Source: Prorocentrum cordatum
Lineage: Eukaryota > Sar > Dinophyceae > Prorocentrales > Prorocentraceae
NCBI GenBank assembly: GCA_963575745.1
Contig: CAUYUJ010004003.1
Span: forward strand, 41,001-105,000
Reading direction: 5' to 3'
Length of the DNA stretch: 64,000 nucleotides
Both the position numbers and the translations under genes were made by a program. Position 1 is the stretch's first letter. Each line of letters opens with the position of its first letter. Below, piece after piece: positions 31,790 through 43,600 of this stretch. A model generated the notes under the pieces. It worked only from the letters and a program-made list of their open reading frames with translations, was not told the origin of the DNA and ran no database searches.

Positions 31790-32290
31790 AAGGTTAAGCC
31801 AAGTGAACTAACATAACATGAATTAAAATAAGGTGACGTATAATCAAAAAGACAAGTAACATAGCGTAACATAAGATCCGGTCAGGTCAGGTAGCGTAAA
31901 GGAACGGGAAGCAAAACAAACTAATGCAATAATGAATGAAAGAGAAGTGCGGTAGTTCAAAGCAAAACAACTTAAAGTACACCAAAGTACAACAAGGTAA
32001 GGTCATGTAGTGTGAGGTAACATGACGGTTCGGAAAGTCAAGTACGGTAAGGTAGAGGAAAATGAAATAGCGCGAGGCAAAGCAACATAAGGTACAGTGA
32101 AATCACAATCAATCAGGAAGTTTAAACAATGTAAGGTCAGGTAAAGTCAGGTAAAGGAAGGTAGAGTAAAGTAGGGGAGCGTAAAATAAAGTACGGTAAA
32201 GTAAGACTAAGTAGGACATAGCACAACGCAAAACAAAGTAAGCTAAAGTGAACCAGGGTAAAATAAAGCAAAGCAAAGCAAGGCGGCGAC
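31790..32290 (+). repeat. A/G-rich GTAAAGTAAG minisatellite
   Basis: Degenerate units of about 10-11 bp (AAAGTAAGGT and variants). Nearly free of C on the + strand, which stands out from the G+C-rich surroundings. Confidence 0.8.
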
Positions 32291-32369
32291 GGACGGCGAC
32301 GGACGACACGGCGACCAAACATCGGCACCGGTCCCCAAATTGTTAAGACAACCAAAAACCCTTCAATGC

Positions 32370-32640
32370 AAACACCGTTCGGGGAATTTTGAAAACCAAT
32401 CGTGACTGCGCGCGGCGCTACAACGAAAACCACATTTTGACCCCCCTGCCCTCCAGCCGTGAATGCGAGAGCCACATGTAAAAAACCACCCGCGTTCCAA
32501 CCGTGACGCTCTTGTACACCTTTCAAACGGATGTGCGCGGCGCCGAAACGAATGCCACATTTGAAAAGGACCCGCCCTCCGTCTGCGAAACTGTTGAACA
32601 TCTCAAATCTAAGGGCCACGCGTGGAGAACAAGTCACAGG
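32370..32640 (-). repeat. ~83-bp repeat family, inverted copies
   Basis: Three units with ACCACATTTTGA, CCTCCAGCCGTGAA and TGCGCGGCGCCGAAACGA-like blocks. Confidence 0.75.
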
Positions 32641-32879
32641 CGAAACGGCCAGGCCGCACCACCGACACGTGTGGGGGCGCGACAAGCAGGAGTTTTTTTG
32701 GAAGGAGAAGGTTTTCAAACAATGATTGCACTTGGGGTCTCTTAATTCTGTTCTAAGGAACTGGGCCGTGTCTTATGTCGGGCGGCCATGTGGCCGCCGT
32801 CGCCGCCGTGCATTGCACAACGTGGATAGCACTGCGTAGAGTGCCCTACAAAAACCGAACCGCACATATTGTATCACCT

Positions 32880-33130
32880 TCGCCCCGTGAAGCTGTGTGC
32901 GCGCATTCGCTTATCAACAGTCAACGTTTTGCAATAATCTCTGGCAACACATGGGACCAAATGCGCACGCGCGCGTCGTCGCACGTGCATGCCGGAATCG
33001 TTCCAACATCGTAGGCGTCGTGCGGATTCAGAATCGGCTACCCCGAGTGCGTATCAAAGCAAAAAGCGCTGCTTTACAACCTGTTTGTTTCTGCGCGCGC
33101 CCCTTCGCAATCTTAAGGAAACCGTGAGTT
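32880..33130 (-). repeat. Family D fragment, inverted
   Basis: Carries the reverse complement of the family-D core (ACGCGCGCGTCGTCGCACGTGCATGCCGGAATC).. split here by short mismatches. The ends are not clear. Confidence 0.55.
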
Positions 33131-33439
33131 CTCCAAAGTTTCATCCCAATGCGACCAAGCGGACCTCTCGCGCGCGCGCATTCGAACGTCTTTGCGCGCC
33201 TGCCAGGGGTGGGGGGGGGGCGCGATCCATGTCAGATCCGCCGATCCGGCGTGTGAGTTTCTGAGAGCGTGGACTCGAGCTCGCTCAAGCTTCGCTCTGC
33301 AGGGGGGGGGGGCGTACGATATTTCCGACGTCGTTTCCGACGTTTTTCGGTACACGGGGATATTTCCGACGTCATTTCCAACGTTCTTCGGTACCCTGGG
33401 ACAAAGGGGGTCTAGGAAACTCCACTTCCGGAACCCCGA

Positions 33440-33910
33440 CCGCCCAAGACAGCACAAGAGGAAGCCAAGAGAGGCCCCAGAGGCCCCCTAGACAATGCAA
33501 GAGGGCCCCGAATCGCCGAAACATCGCTCGAACCGCCCAAAACGTCCCCAGGATCCCTCACGACACTTCCCAAGAATGCCCAAAAAGTGACAAACAGACC
33601 AATTCCCTTGGGAAAACGTATATTTTCGGCATATTCGTTTCTTGGGCCTTCACAATGTCCAAGACGGCCCCAGAGCTCCTTAAGACACTCCAACAGGCCC
33701 CCAAGAGGGCTCCAAGACGGCCCAGGAGCGCCACAAGACGAACCAAGTCCAGAGCCCAGACCGCACAAGACGGCCCAAGAAAAAGCCAAGAGAGGCCCAA
33801 GAGGCCCCCTAGACGGTCCAAGAGGGCCCCGACTCGCCGAAACATCGCTCCAAACCGCCCAAGATGCCCCCAAGACGGCTCCAGAAGCCTCCAAGACGTC
33901 CCCAGGATCC
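33440..33910 (+). repeat. GGCCCAAGA-type degenerate repeat, copy 3
   Basis: CCAAGACGGCCC/CCAAGAGGCCCC units in the same orientation as 300-880. Confidence 0.75.
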
Positions 33911-33929
33911 CCATCATCATCTCGCTCTC

Positions 33930-34420
33930 CCCCCCCCCGGATCGGCGGCGCTGGCCGGAGGCCAGCCCAATAATTGCATTCGGGCCATTCTCGCCCGTCG
34001 GCCGCGCGCGCATCTTGAGATCCTTCCAACACCTTCATCGCCGACGCGTGGACACCATCATCGTCATCGGCGTGGCCAACATCGGCGCCGTCATTGGTCT
34101 TCTTATCGTCATCGTCATCGTCTTCACCACCATCGCCCTATCATCATCGTCGTCATCATCATCATCATCATCAGCAACACCAGCATCAGCATCAGCATCA
34201 GCATCAGCATCAGCATCATCATCGTGCCTGCCGTTGTCGACGTCGCCATGATACCGCGCCCGCCCGAGTCCCCGACTCCACGTGCCCGCGCGTCAGCGCG
34301 TCCTGCGAGACGCGCTGGGAAGTACCAGGCGGTCAGCGCCACCGCGGACGCATCGGTCGCGCCAGACTAGCTGGCCGCTCTGCGCGCGAGCCTGCGCGCT
34401 TGAGCGGCTGCAGCGATGCG
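33930..34420 (-). repeat. Interspersed family C, inverted copy
   Basis: Read on -, it follows the order of 25573-26040. An (ATC)n/(CAGCAT)n expansion at 34140-34228 lies inside. Confidence 0.7.
34140..34228 (+). repeat. (ATC)n and (CAGCAT)n microsatellite
   Basis: ATC triplets passing into CAGCAT hexamers. Confidence 0.95.
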
Positions 34421-34544
34421 CCAGCCAGCGTCAATCAATCATGGCAGTCGCCGCCGCATGTATTTTGCAAACCAAGCTTCGAGTGGGTAGGTGGGAGGGT
34501 TGCGCGAGCAGTGGAGTTGACAACGCTCCGCATGGATTGCATCG

Positions 34545-34605
34545 CATAGATTGTACAGCCTAGATTGTTCAACATATATTGCACAACATCGATTGCTAGA
34601 AACAC
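34545..34605 (-). repeat. GTGCAAT-family repeat
   Basis: TTGTACAGCCTAGATTG, then TTGCACAACATCGATTG. It flanks family C in the same relation as at 25455-25572. Confidence 0.6.
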
Positions 34606-34744
34606 ACTGTTTGGGGCCCACGCTGGCTGACATGATGGAGGAAAGCGAGGGGGGGGGAAGAGGAGGACGAGGAGCACGAGGACGAGGACGAACATCAGGA
34701 TAACGCCGTGCCCCGCCTCAGGCCGTCGCGTCGAAGCTTGAGAA

Positions 34745-35235
34745 CGTAAGCCTTCTCCTCCTCCCCGTCCTCCTCCTCGTCCTCCTCTTCCCTCCCTCCC
34801 ACCACAACCACGCACACACGCACGCACGCACGCACGCGCACCACCACCCACTACGCACGCGCGCGCGGAGCCACAGGTCCGCCACGACACGCGTCAGCGG
34901 ATAGAGAAGATCAGCGCCATGGTAAGGGATGGGAGGGAGGGGTAGGACGTCAGATATGACGCGAGCGCACCTAGCTTGCCTCCCTCCCCCTCCTTCCCGC
35001 CCTGCCCCTCTCCCCCAAATCCTCCCTGTAAGGGCGCAACCCGCAGCGTCGGCCCCTCCTCCTCCCTCTCCTCCTCCTCCTCCTCCTGCTCCTGCTCCTC
35101 CTCCTCCTCCTCCTCCTCCTCCTCCTCCTCCTCCTCCTCCTCCTCCTCCTCCTCCTCCCCTCCCCCTCCCCCTCCCCCTCCACCTCCTCCTCCTCCTCCT
35201 CCTCCTCCTCCTCCTCCTCCTCCTCCTCCCCTGCC
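34745..35235 (+). repeat. (CTC)n microsatellite block
   Basis: C/T-rich lead, a (CACG)n patch near 34810-34840, and the main CTC array at 35050-35230. A ~70-bp segment inside (34915-34990: AAGGGATGGGAGGG...GACGTCAGATATGACGCGAGCGC) is shared with 47025-47095. Confidence 0.9.
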
Positions 35236-35359
35236 TCTGCTTGCAGCCGAGAGCGGGTCTGTGCGCTCACGCCCGATGCTGCCTCGTGACGCCGAAGAGC
35301 AAAGCCTGCAAGGTGTACCGCCCATAGCTCGAAGAACCCGACGCGAGCCAGCTAGCCGG

Positions 35360-35640
35360 CTACTTCCTCCTCCTCCTCCTCCTTCTTTTCCTCTTCGGAC
35401 CCTGGCCCGTCTGGCCCCCGCGGACGACCCCGCGCGGCGTCAGCGCCGTCGGCGTCTGCGCCAGCGGCGCCGCCGGCGTCAGCGCGATCGCTTCCCTCCT
35501 CCTCGACCCTCCTCCTCCTCCTCCTCCTCCTCCTCATCCTGCTTCTTCTCCTCGTCGTCTCTTTCCTGCCCGTACTCGCTCGCCGTCGCCGCCGTCGGAT
35601 CCTCCTGCTCCTGCTCCTGCTGGGCGGAAGGACGACGTAC
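35360..35640 (+). repeat. CTC and GCCGTCGGCG-rich simple sequence
   Basis: Two CTC blocks flank a G+C-rich CGCCG stretch. No gene. Confidence 0.8.
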
Positions 35641-36018
35641 GGGTGGAAGGGGGAGGGAACAGGGAGGCGGAGAGGAGGGAGACAGCGGGATATGAGGAAG
35701 CACCAGAATAGTAGAAGTGTGGCAACTCGGCACATCGGATCCAATAGTATCCATTCCGAATGCCGAGTGGGAGCTCGCTCGCTCTCACCCATTCAGTTCG
35801 ATGTCACATCCTGACCGAACCTGGGGGGGGGATACAACTTATATGCACCCCCTTCATCTTGCTAGCTCTAAGAGCCACACGCGCTGGCAGATGCAACACT
35901 GAGTTGCCTGCGCGGGGGCCTGGCCGTTGAACTCAACGGGCTGGGCACAAATTAAGGGGGGGGGGGGGTAGACCTGTCGCTAATCGCAATCCTCACAAGC
36001 ACCGACAGATTATGACGA
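35641..36018. other. No recognisable feature
   Basis: A short GGA-rich patch, then unique sequence with a G run at 35957-35968. Confidence 0.4.
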
Positions 36019-36303
36019 TTGGCTAGCAAGAGGGCAGCACAGCGGGGCCTGGCGGAGGAGGAAGATGAAGGTGTGGAAGCACTGCAGCGGTGGCAGATCC
36101 GATCCAGTGAGGACAAAACCCAAATCCACCGCTCGAATTCCACAGCTAAAGGCGAGCTCCTGGGATACGAAAGGTCAGACGTGGCCTTCGAGCTAGGCTG
36201 CTGCAACCCTCATTCACCACCGTGGTGGCTACTGTCCGCAAAGGGGATACCCATCACCACGGAGGCGGTGGTGGGCGGGGACGCAGCGGCCTTTGACGCA
36301 TAA
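36019..36303 (+). CDS. Small ORF, 94 codons, unknown
   Basis: Opens MASKRAAQRGLAEEEDE, acidic then mixed, and ends in an Ala-rich tail before TAA-TAG-like stops. It is not in a simple repeat, which sets it apart from most ORFs here. No domain is recognised. It could be one exon of something larger, or chance; weakly supported. Confidence 0.2.
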   Translation: MASKRAAQRGLAEEEDEGVEALQRWQIRSSEDKTQIHRSNSTAKGELLGYERSDVAFELGCCNPHSPPWWLLSAKGIPITTEAVVGGDAAAFDA

Positions 36304-36930
36304 GAGACCCAAGACACCCACCTCAATCGGCGTCGCAGACACGCTACTTCAGGAGGAGTCCAGAACACCGCCTCCGCGGGCCTAGGCCATTAAGCCTCGG
36401 CCTAGTGGTGGTCCCAGGCTCCAAAAGAGGACAACGCGCGGGTGAACCACGCTCGGACTCAGATGGCGCTAGCCACGTTGGAATAGCGAGAATAGACACT
36501 TCACTCCATCTTGAAATACTGATGCCACATCAAACGCAGTCATAGATGCTAGACCAGACCGCCAATTCAAAGACTCTGCTGACCGCCAAGTATATATATA
36601 TATACGTATATATGCAACTCGAGGGGATACACGCTCCGTCGCATTTAAGCCGTCGTGGGCACCCACATGGGCTCTACGGGTCTACCCCCTCGAGAGATGT
36701 CATGACACTGGTGGGCAGCGCGCAATGCGACTTCATGTCAACACCATGGTTGAGGCGTAGGTAGAGGCCACTCAGTCCGTCGATCAGTGGTACACTGACC
36801 AGAGAAGAATATGCGATGGTTCTTCATGGCTCTAATCTCGCCACACTTAGTATCATGCAGCCTCGACTTGCAAGCCATATTGCCACGTAGTCACATTTCC
36901 GCCAGCGGCTTTGAGTAGCTCTGACATACC
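36304..36930. other. No gene; short (TA)n
   Basis: A TA run at about 36591-36612. Otherwise unique sequence of lower G+C. Confidence 0.4.
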
Positions 36931-36934
36931 TGAT

Positions 36935-38927
36935 TCACTTCCCATCACCTTGCCCCCCCAGTGTGTATGGTGCCGTCAACATCTCCAGACTTGGTGCAAC
37001 TGACTGTCGGGCTCGCTGATAGCCTCGAGTAGCTCCGCTGCTGTGCGTGGGCCGTGCCGTGTTGCATATCGTGCCGTCTGCCAGAATTTCTTTGCATATG
37101 AACTCGCTCTCATGATGTACTTGCTTGCGCGTGCTCTTAATGGGCGTAGTTAGTATCTTAGCTCGTAGTTCATCACAGTCATCCTTTGTGAAATCCTCGC
37201 AGTCCTCACTCATGATGATCTTCGTGCTCCCTCCAATGTCCCACGTAGTCTCCCCCATCTCCAACTCTTTTAGTGCCTCCAAGCCATGCTGGAACTGGTC
37301 GGCCCGCGGATGTGCATGAGGCCGCACCATCCCCTCCTCCGAGATAAAACCTCCGTTGAGAGCAATCTTTCTAAAACACGTGGACACGAGCTGAATGTGT
37401 TGATCCCGATCCTGCACCATGGTTTGCCGCCACTCCAGTCTGCGAGCGCGAAGTTCACTGAACAGTGGAGCACGTCGGAGCTTTTTTACCTCAAGCCCGC
37501 TTATGGTACTGACGTGCTGCTTATCCTCATCCCGGGTCGCCGTGCCACCCAGTATTCCACGACATTTGCGTGCCAGATACCGTACTTCAAGTACTTTACA
37601 AGAAAAACATCTCCATAATCATTTAGTGCCATCTGCTGGGTGAGACTCCCTCCCCATGTCGAGTCCACTTCAACTGCGTGAAACATTTTCTTGTAACAAG
37701 GTCCGCCTCGGGTATCGCCCATGCTGGATACGCTCTCCAAAGTTTCATTTGCCATGTTGTCTTGTGCATACCAATCCAGTCATCAGTCGATAACTCCATA
37801 GCTTCTTCGTCAGCGAGAGCTGGTGGTCCTTCAGCGATGACCTCGTTCTTAACAAGCTCAGCGCCAGCCTCAACAGCATGATGCCTTGCCGGTTGGGTAG
37901 CTCCATCCTGGTACACCATCCTGTTGCACTTACCGTCGATGTCGGTGTCGCTGCACGCTTCCTTTGTCGAGGCCCTCTCTTCAATCGAGCAAGACGTTGC
38001 ACTAGGTGGCAATTGTTGTCCTTGGCAATCCATCGCATTTCTTCGCATCTTCTTTCAGTAATTGAGTCCCAATAGCGATGGTGGGACTGCTTCAGCTCTT
38101 TGCTCTCCTGCATGATTGTGTTGGATAAAACTGCACTCTGATCTATCGTAAAGGCCCATGACCGCTGATGGCGCAACCCTCTCCTTTTTTATTTGATTTA
38201 ATAGTGCGGTCTGCTGCTGACGGTCTTCCATGTAGAGAGGGCTCGTATGCAACACTTCCACTGAAGAACTGACCACAATATGCACAAAACTTTCATTCAT
38301 CCGCTCGAGCTTTTTTTGCGTCTCAAGCTCGTTCAACAGGTTGTAATGCTCCTGGCACTTCCTTTCCATGACATCAAACAGCTCCTGCCCTCTGTGTCCC
38401 TGCTGCAGGCACCAGAATAGCGCTTCACGATTGGGACGGGGAGTCCGCTCAGGAAGTTGCCCCAATGCTGTAACACGACGAACAACCCATTGCACAGGCC
38501 AGTTATCACGTACTTCACCAACATCATGTAGCTGTAGCCTTCTACCAGTCTCACATAACACATTGCACCGTGCAGCAGAACTAAGTATCTCCACTGGAAT
38601 ACAAAAATGGTCTATGTAACTGGCGTTGTAGTAATGAGTGTTGGCTGCTGTGAGGCCCCACGCTTCAAGACACGGACATCACTGCACACACGCGTAGCTT
38701 TCCTTGCCATATCCATAGGGTCCATCTCCTTTGTCATCGTTTGACGAGGGGAGCCCACCATTTAAATCCGTGAGTACAAGAGGAATGAACTGTTCGCAGG
38801 ACATCTCTTCCACAGTTATCTGAAAACACTGCACCATCCTCTGGCAGGCCTCCTCGTGAGTCTTGTGCAGTTTTGCCGATGTCTGCCGAAGGGGGAAGTA
38901 CAGCGCAATAAGTCCAGTCGCCTCCAA
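36935..38927 (-). pseudogene. Unrecognised protein-coding locus, decayed
   Basis: Read on -, one phase runs from 38927 to 37623 with only two in-frame TGAs (38679-38681 and 38055-38057). It then shifts to a second phase (37755-37501) and a third (37420-36935). The translation is not low-complexity. It has helical charged stretches (ELETQKKLERMNESFVHIVVSSS; RPNREALFWCLQQGHRG), a region with balanced hydrophobic residues (YLKYGIWHANVVEYWVARR), and a Cys-containing C-terminal part (FICKEILADGTIC). Coding-like sequence continues unbroken through the first TGA. It differs from its neighbours in base composition (lower G+C). No family recognised; it could be a mobile-element protein or a host pseudogene. 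Introns could explain the phase changes. Confidence 0.45.
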
Positions 38928-38929
38928 TC

Positions 38930-39334
38930 TAGACTGCGCGGCCTAAGAGACGAAGTTAGGCACGCGCTCTCTGGCAAGCCGGCGGGCGCCGCAGGAGATA
39001 ACTAATCGGGGCGTCGCGCCCAGCTGTTCGCCAGCGTGGCAGTGCGGGCGCCCGCATCTCTGATTCGGACATCGGGGTGGACAACGTCGGACTGCTGAAA
39101 GAAGGAACACTGAATAAGGAACGAAGCCTCTCCTTGGCCCCAGAAGAGCCTGGGTAGGTACACACGAGGAGGGCTAAAGGAACAGCCACGGAATCACCGA
39201 AGGAACAGCGAGCCACTTACGCCTTACGAGCCCGAAGCGGTTCTTACTTCAGCGTCTTGACTGTAGTTTCTCGCCCAAGATCCGTTTTTGATGGCCCTGG
39301 GACCCGAAGACGGGCCCCCGAGGCCGACATCGAG
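38930..39334. other. No recognisable feature
   Basis: Unique sequence between the decayed - strand locus and family B copy 2. Confidence 0.4.
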
Positions 39335-39625
39335 GAGAAACGCCGGGATGGAAAACGACCGCGCCGTCGGAGATATTGTGGGATTTGGGGTCGAGGCCGA
39401 TCCCCCCCCTTGTGGTCTGAACGTTGCCCCCGACCTTCTGCTCTCTGGTTTTGGAGCCATAGCTCGGGCCTCCGGCGACCGTTCGGAACGATTCTGGCAC
39501 CCCCGGACCGCTGGCGACGAGTCGCAGTTGATGGAACCCATCCAGGCCTCGGAAACTTTGGAAGCACACAACGGACAACTTTCGAACCTCTCCCCCGCTC
39601 GCGAGCCTATCCCTCCTAGCAGAGG
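39335..39625 (+). repeat. Interspersed family B, copy 2
   Basis: Partner of 24055-24345, again followed by (GGA)n. Confidence 0.8.
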
Positions 39626-39686
39626 AGGAGGGGGAGGAGGAGGAGGAGGAGGAGGAGGAGGAGGAGGAGGAGGAGGAGGAGGAGGA
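39621..39686 (+). repeat. (GGA)n microsatellite
   Basis: About 20 GGA triplets, then an AG dinucleotide run to 39721. Confidence 0.95.
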
Positions 39687-39721
39687 TCGCACGCAACTGA
39701 GGGGAAAGAGAGAGAGAGAGA

Positions 39722-41180
39722 GTGAGTTCGACAATTCGGAAAAAAAGCAGGGGGGGACCATCCGAGTGGACCTTCCCGTCACCCCGGCAGGAAGGCCGAA
39801 GACCTGCCAAGGGCCAACGACAGGGCCCCCCCTGGGATACTCAACTGTCTGACTCTTCACCGAGCCGCTCTTTTATCGGCGCGGTCGAGACGCTCTCCCA
39901 AGGCTACTGCTTCGAGCTCATTCAGCCCAAACGCCTGGAGGCAGTCCGCGAAACACAAACCGAAGACTCACGGCCCGCATCGGGCCTCGAAAAGGTACAT
40001 CTCTTTGCTGGGCCCCTGAGGCCGTTTCGAGCCCCCCGACCAGCACTCGCGCCGCCCCCCCAGGCGTCCTCCAGGGACCCAGCTTGAGAGGCCTGTTCGG
40101 GTGCTTTCCCTGGGTCACCGCTCTAGTGTTTCTCTTGCCCGGGTCCACAAGACTATGCTGGGAGCCCTGGCAGGCTCTGCGGAGACCTCGAGACCCTGGC
40201 GAAACCGTGGCGTAACACCCACAGGTGGAACAAAAAAAGAGCGACGGCTGGCCTTCCACCGCCACCTCAAACTCGAGCAACGTGTGACCTGCCACATACA
40301 GCGGACACTGTTCAGGGTCCTTGGCCAAAGTGGCCAGCTCTGGCGCCAGGGGCTCACAGACGGGGGATGAGGCAACACTGGGAGATCCGAAATGTGCTGA
40401 TACCGATGCTCCCTGGATAACCTGGGGTGCGTTCAGACCAGAATTTCGCGGATAATCCAGCCGTGGCGACGATGGCTTGACAGACCGAGCAGCGGCAGCG
40501 GAGGGGGAGGCAGCGTCAGCAGCAGCCGCGACCACAGCACGAGCAGTGCGGTAGGCAGCAGCAGGCAACAGGGCGCGGGCGCTTCCATCGTCGCCGCCAG
40601 GCCAGCGGAAACTCCACCGGAGACCCCAACGCCACTGCTGCCCGAAACAGGATCCCGGGAGCCCCAAACTGAGGAAAATCTTCTTCGATTGCAACTCATG
40701 GGAGCCTCCCATACCATCTTGCTGGCCCTTGCGCAGCGACGCTGACCGATGCTAGGTCGACGCTATTTGATGCTGCATCGGCGCTATCTCATCGATTGCC
40801 AGACACTAATCGATACAAATGCGCGCTCAAGACTGAAATGCGAAGGTATGCAAGGCTCCCGTGAATTGCTACCGCACCCTTCCCGAGCTCGAGGATTGAC
40901 AGCACCCCCTTGAGCGAGAGCTGCCGGGGCACTCCACGAGCGCGCGCGGCACCGCATCCCGAGGCGGAATCACCAATCGAAGGCCAAGGACACCCGACGC
41001 ATCCGGCGAAGCGCACGTTGCTCAGCGAAACCGGCCAGGGACTGCAACGCCACACTCGTATGTCAATGTCGAGTGACCCCGTGCAGATTTCCTGTCGGCC
41101 TGTCTGGGTGGGCGTTCTGCCAGTGCCCGACGGAACTCGACGACCACGACGACGACAACCAGAGTAGCAGGCAGACAGGC
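39722..41180. other. No gene recognised
   Basis: ORFs of 121 (+) and 264 (-) codons exist, but they show no motif and overlap on opposite strands. Confidence 0.45.
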
Positions 41181-41189
41181 AGGCAGGCA

Positions 41190-41325
41190 CAGGAGGAGGG
41201 CAAGGAGGGAGAGGAGGATAGGAAGAGGAGGAGGGGGAGGAGCATGCGGAGGCGAAGGAGGAGGGAGAGGCGGAGGAGGAGGAGGACGAGGAGAAGGAGG
41301 ATGAGGAGGACGCGAGGAGGGAGAG

Positions 41326-41393
<68 letters not shown>

Positions 41394-41496
41394 AATGATA
41401 ATGATGATGATGATGCTGATGATGATAATGCTGATACTGATGCTGATGCTGATGCTGATGCTGATGATGATTATGATTATGATTATGATTATGATT

Positions 41497-41554
<58 letters not shown>

Positions 41555-41640
41555 GGATGAGGAGGTGGAGGAGGAGGAGGGAGAGGAGGAGCAGGAGGAG
41601 GAGGCGGCGGAGGCGGACGAAGACGACAAGGAGGAGGACG
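41190..41640 (+). repeat. GGA and (GAT)n microsatellite
   Basis: GGA-rich flanks around about 80 GAT-type triplets with ATT/GCT variants (41325-41560). Confidence 0.95.
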
Positions 41641-41799
41641 ACGATGACGTCGACGACGCCGACGATCAGAGCAAGAAGGCGCGCGAGCGTTCTTTTTCCA
41701 CCGCCGGGCCGGCCGACTCCGTGCCCTCCTGCGGCGTGAAGGCGGGGCCGTCCGCGGCAGGGGCCTCCGCTTCGAGCGGGGCGCCGGCCGCGTCCTGCG

Positions 41800-43150
41800 G
41801 CCCTTCGGGCTGCGGGCAGGACATCTCCCACTCCTCTCGGGCGCTGCTTGATGGGGGGGCGATGACTGGGGGGAGAGACGTGCACCTTTCGCGCTCCTTT
41901 TGGGCCCCCCTCTGCGGGCAGGACATCTCCCACTCCACTCGGGCGCTGCTTGATGGGGGGGCGATGACTGGGGGGAGAGACGTGCACCTTTCGCGCCCTT
42001 CTTGGCCCGCCCCACTGCAGGCAGGACACCTCCCACTCCTCTCGGGCGCTGCTTGATGGGGAGGCGATGACTGGGGGGAGAGACGTGCGTCTTTCGCGCC
42101 CCCTTTGGGCCCCCCACTGCGGGCAGGACGTCTCCCACTCCTCTCGGGCGCTGCTTGATGGGGAGGCGATGGGTGGGAGGAGAGACGTGCACCTTTCGCG
42201 CCCCTTTGCCCCCCCCCCGCCTCCTGCGGGCAGGACATCTCCCTCTCTGCTTGATGGGAAGGCGATGACAGGGGGGAGAGACGTGCACCTTTCGCGCCCC
42301 TTTTGGGTCCCCCACTGTGGGCAAGACATCTCCCACTCCCCTCGGGCGCTGCTTGATGGGGGGGCGATGACTGGGGGGAGAGAATTGCACCTTTCGCGCC
42401 CTTTTTGACCCGCCCCACTGCAGGCAGGACACCTCCCACTCGCCTCGGGCGCTGCTTGATGGGGAGGCGATGACTGGGGGGAGAGACGTGCACCTTTCGC
42501 GCCTTTTTTGGGCCCCCCCCCCCCTCTGCGGGCAGGACGCCTCCCACTCCTCTCGGGCGCTGCTTGATCGGGAGGCGATGACTGGGGGGGGGGGGGGGAC
42601 GTGCACCTTTCGCGCCCCTTGTGGGCGCTCCACTGCAGGCAGGACATCTCCCACTCCACTCGGGCGCTGCTTGATGGGGAGGCGATGACTGACGGGAGAG
42701 ACGTGCACCTTTCGCCCTCCTTTTGGGCCCCCCACTGTGGGCAGGACACCTCCCACTCCTCTCGGGCGCTGCTTGATGGGGAGGCGATGACTGGGGGGAG
42801 AGACGTGCACCTTTCGCGCCCTCTTTTGGGCCCCCCACTGCGGGCAGGACACCTCCCACTCCCCTCGGGCGCTGCTTGATGGGGAGGCGATGACTGGGGG
42901 GAGAGACGTGCACCTTTCGCGCCCCTTTTGGGCCCCCCACTGTGGGCAGGACGCCTCCCACTCCTCTCGGGCGCTGCTTGATGGGGAGGCGATGACTGGG
43001 GGGAGAGACGTGCACCTTTCGCGCCCCCCTTTTGGGCCCCCCGCTGCGGGCAGGACACCTCCCACTCCCCTCGGGCGTGCTTGATGGGGAGGCGATGACT
43101 GGGGGGAGAGACGTGCACCTTTCTCGCCCCTTTTTTGGGCCCCAGGGGGC
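41800..43150 (+). repeat. Second ~102-bp tandem array (~13 units)
   Basis: GCGCTGCTTGATGGGG recurs at intervals of 101-109 bp, mostly 102, with GGCGATGACTGGGGGGAGAG and ACGTGCACCTTTCGCGCC in each unit. The sequence is unrelated to the 26.3-29.0 kb array. All three - strand frames are open across it (798, 698 and 595 codons), which shows that the unit simply lacks stop triplets. Confidence 0.95.
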
Positions 43151-43268
43151 CCCTCTACGGTCCCGTGAGGGCTCGAGATGTGCACCTTGCTTCACCCCGT
43201 TGTGTCGCCCCCCCAGCACGCAATGCCCGATTCTCGTCGGAGTACAAGCGGCAAGGACATCAACTTCT

Positions 43269-43396
43269 GACGGTCCACGCAGATTTCTTGGATCTGCGCT
43301 AGCCCCTCTGGCGGCGTCTCTGGCGCCACCCCTGGCGCGCTCCGCGCGCGAAGGAAGGAAGTCCAGCGCAGATCCAAGAAATCCGCGCGGACCGTC
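43269..43396. repeat. Foldback (MITE-like) element, copy 2
   Basis: Arms 43269-43300 and 43365-43396 pair with two mismatches in 32. The centre (CTGGCGGCGTCTCTGGCG; CCTGGCGCGCTCCGCGCG) matches the centre of 10451-10638, and the arm core (AGATTTCTTGGATC) matches that arm. Shorter outer arms than copy 1. Confidence 0.9.
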
Positions 43397-43449
43397 GAAA
43401 AGACGAAACCAAGACGAGGATACAATCGTGTAAGGATAAATCGAGAATC

Positions 43450-43600
43450 TCAAAATCTGGCGGATCTGGAGAATGTCTCGGGCGCCGCGGCCTTCTCAGA
43501 GCGTTCCGGAGCGCTCTGAGAGCGTTCCGGAACGCTTTGCAACGGATTTGTCCTTGTTCTAGCCCCGTCCGAGTCGAACATCTATTCGGCGGCGAGCGCG
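43450..43600 (+). repeat. Interspersed repeat, paired with 3480-3640
   Basis: GAGCGTTCCGGAGCGCTC-type palindromes followed by TTGTTCTAGCCCCGTCCGA. Confidence 0.5.

Noticed and set aside
40789-43453. Three overlapping - strand ORFs of 595-798 codons
   Set aside because: All three frames are open, so openness carries no coding information.
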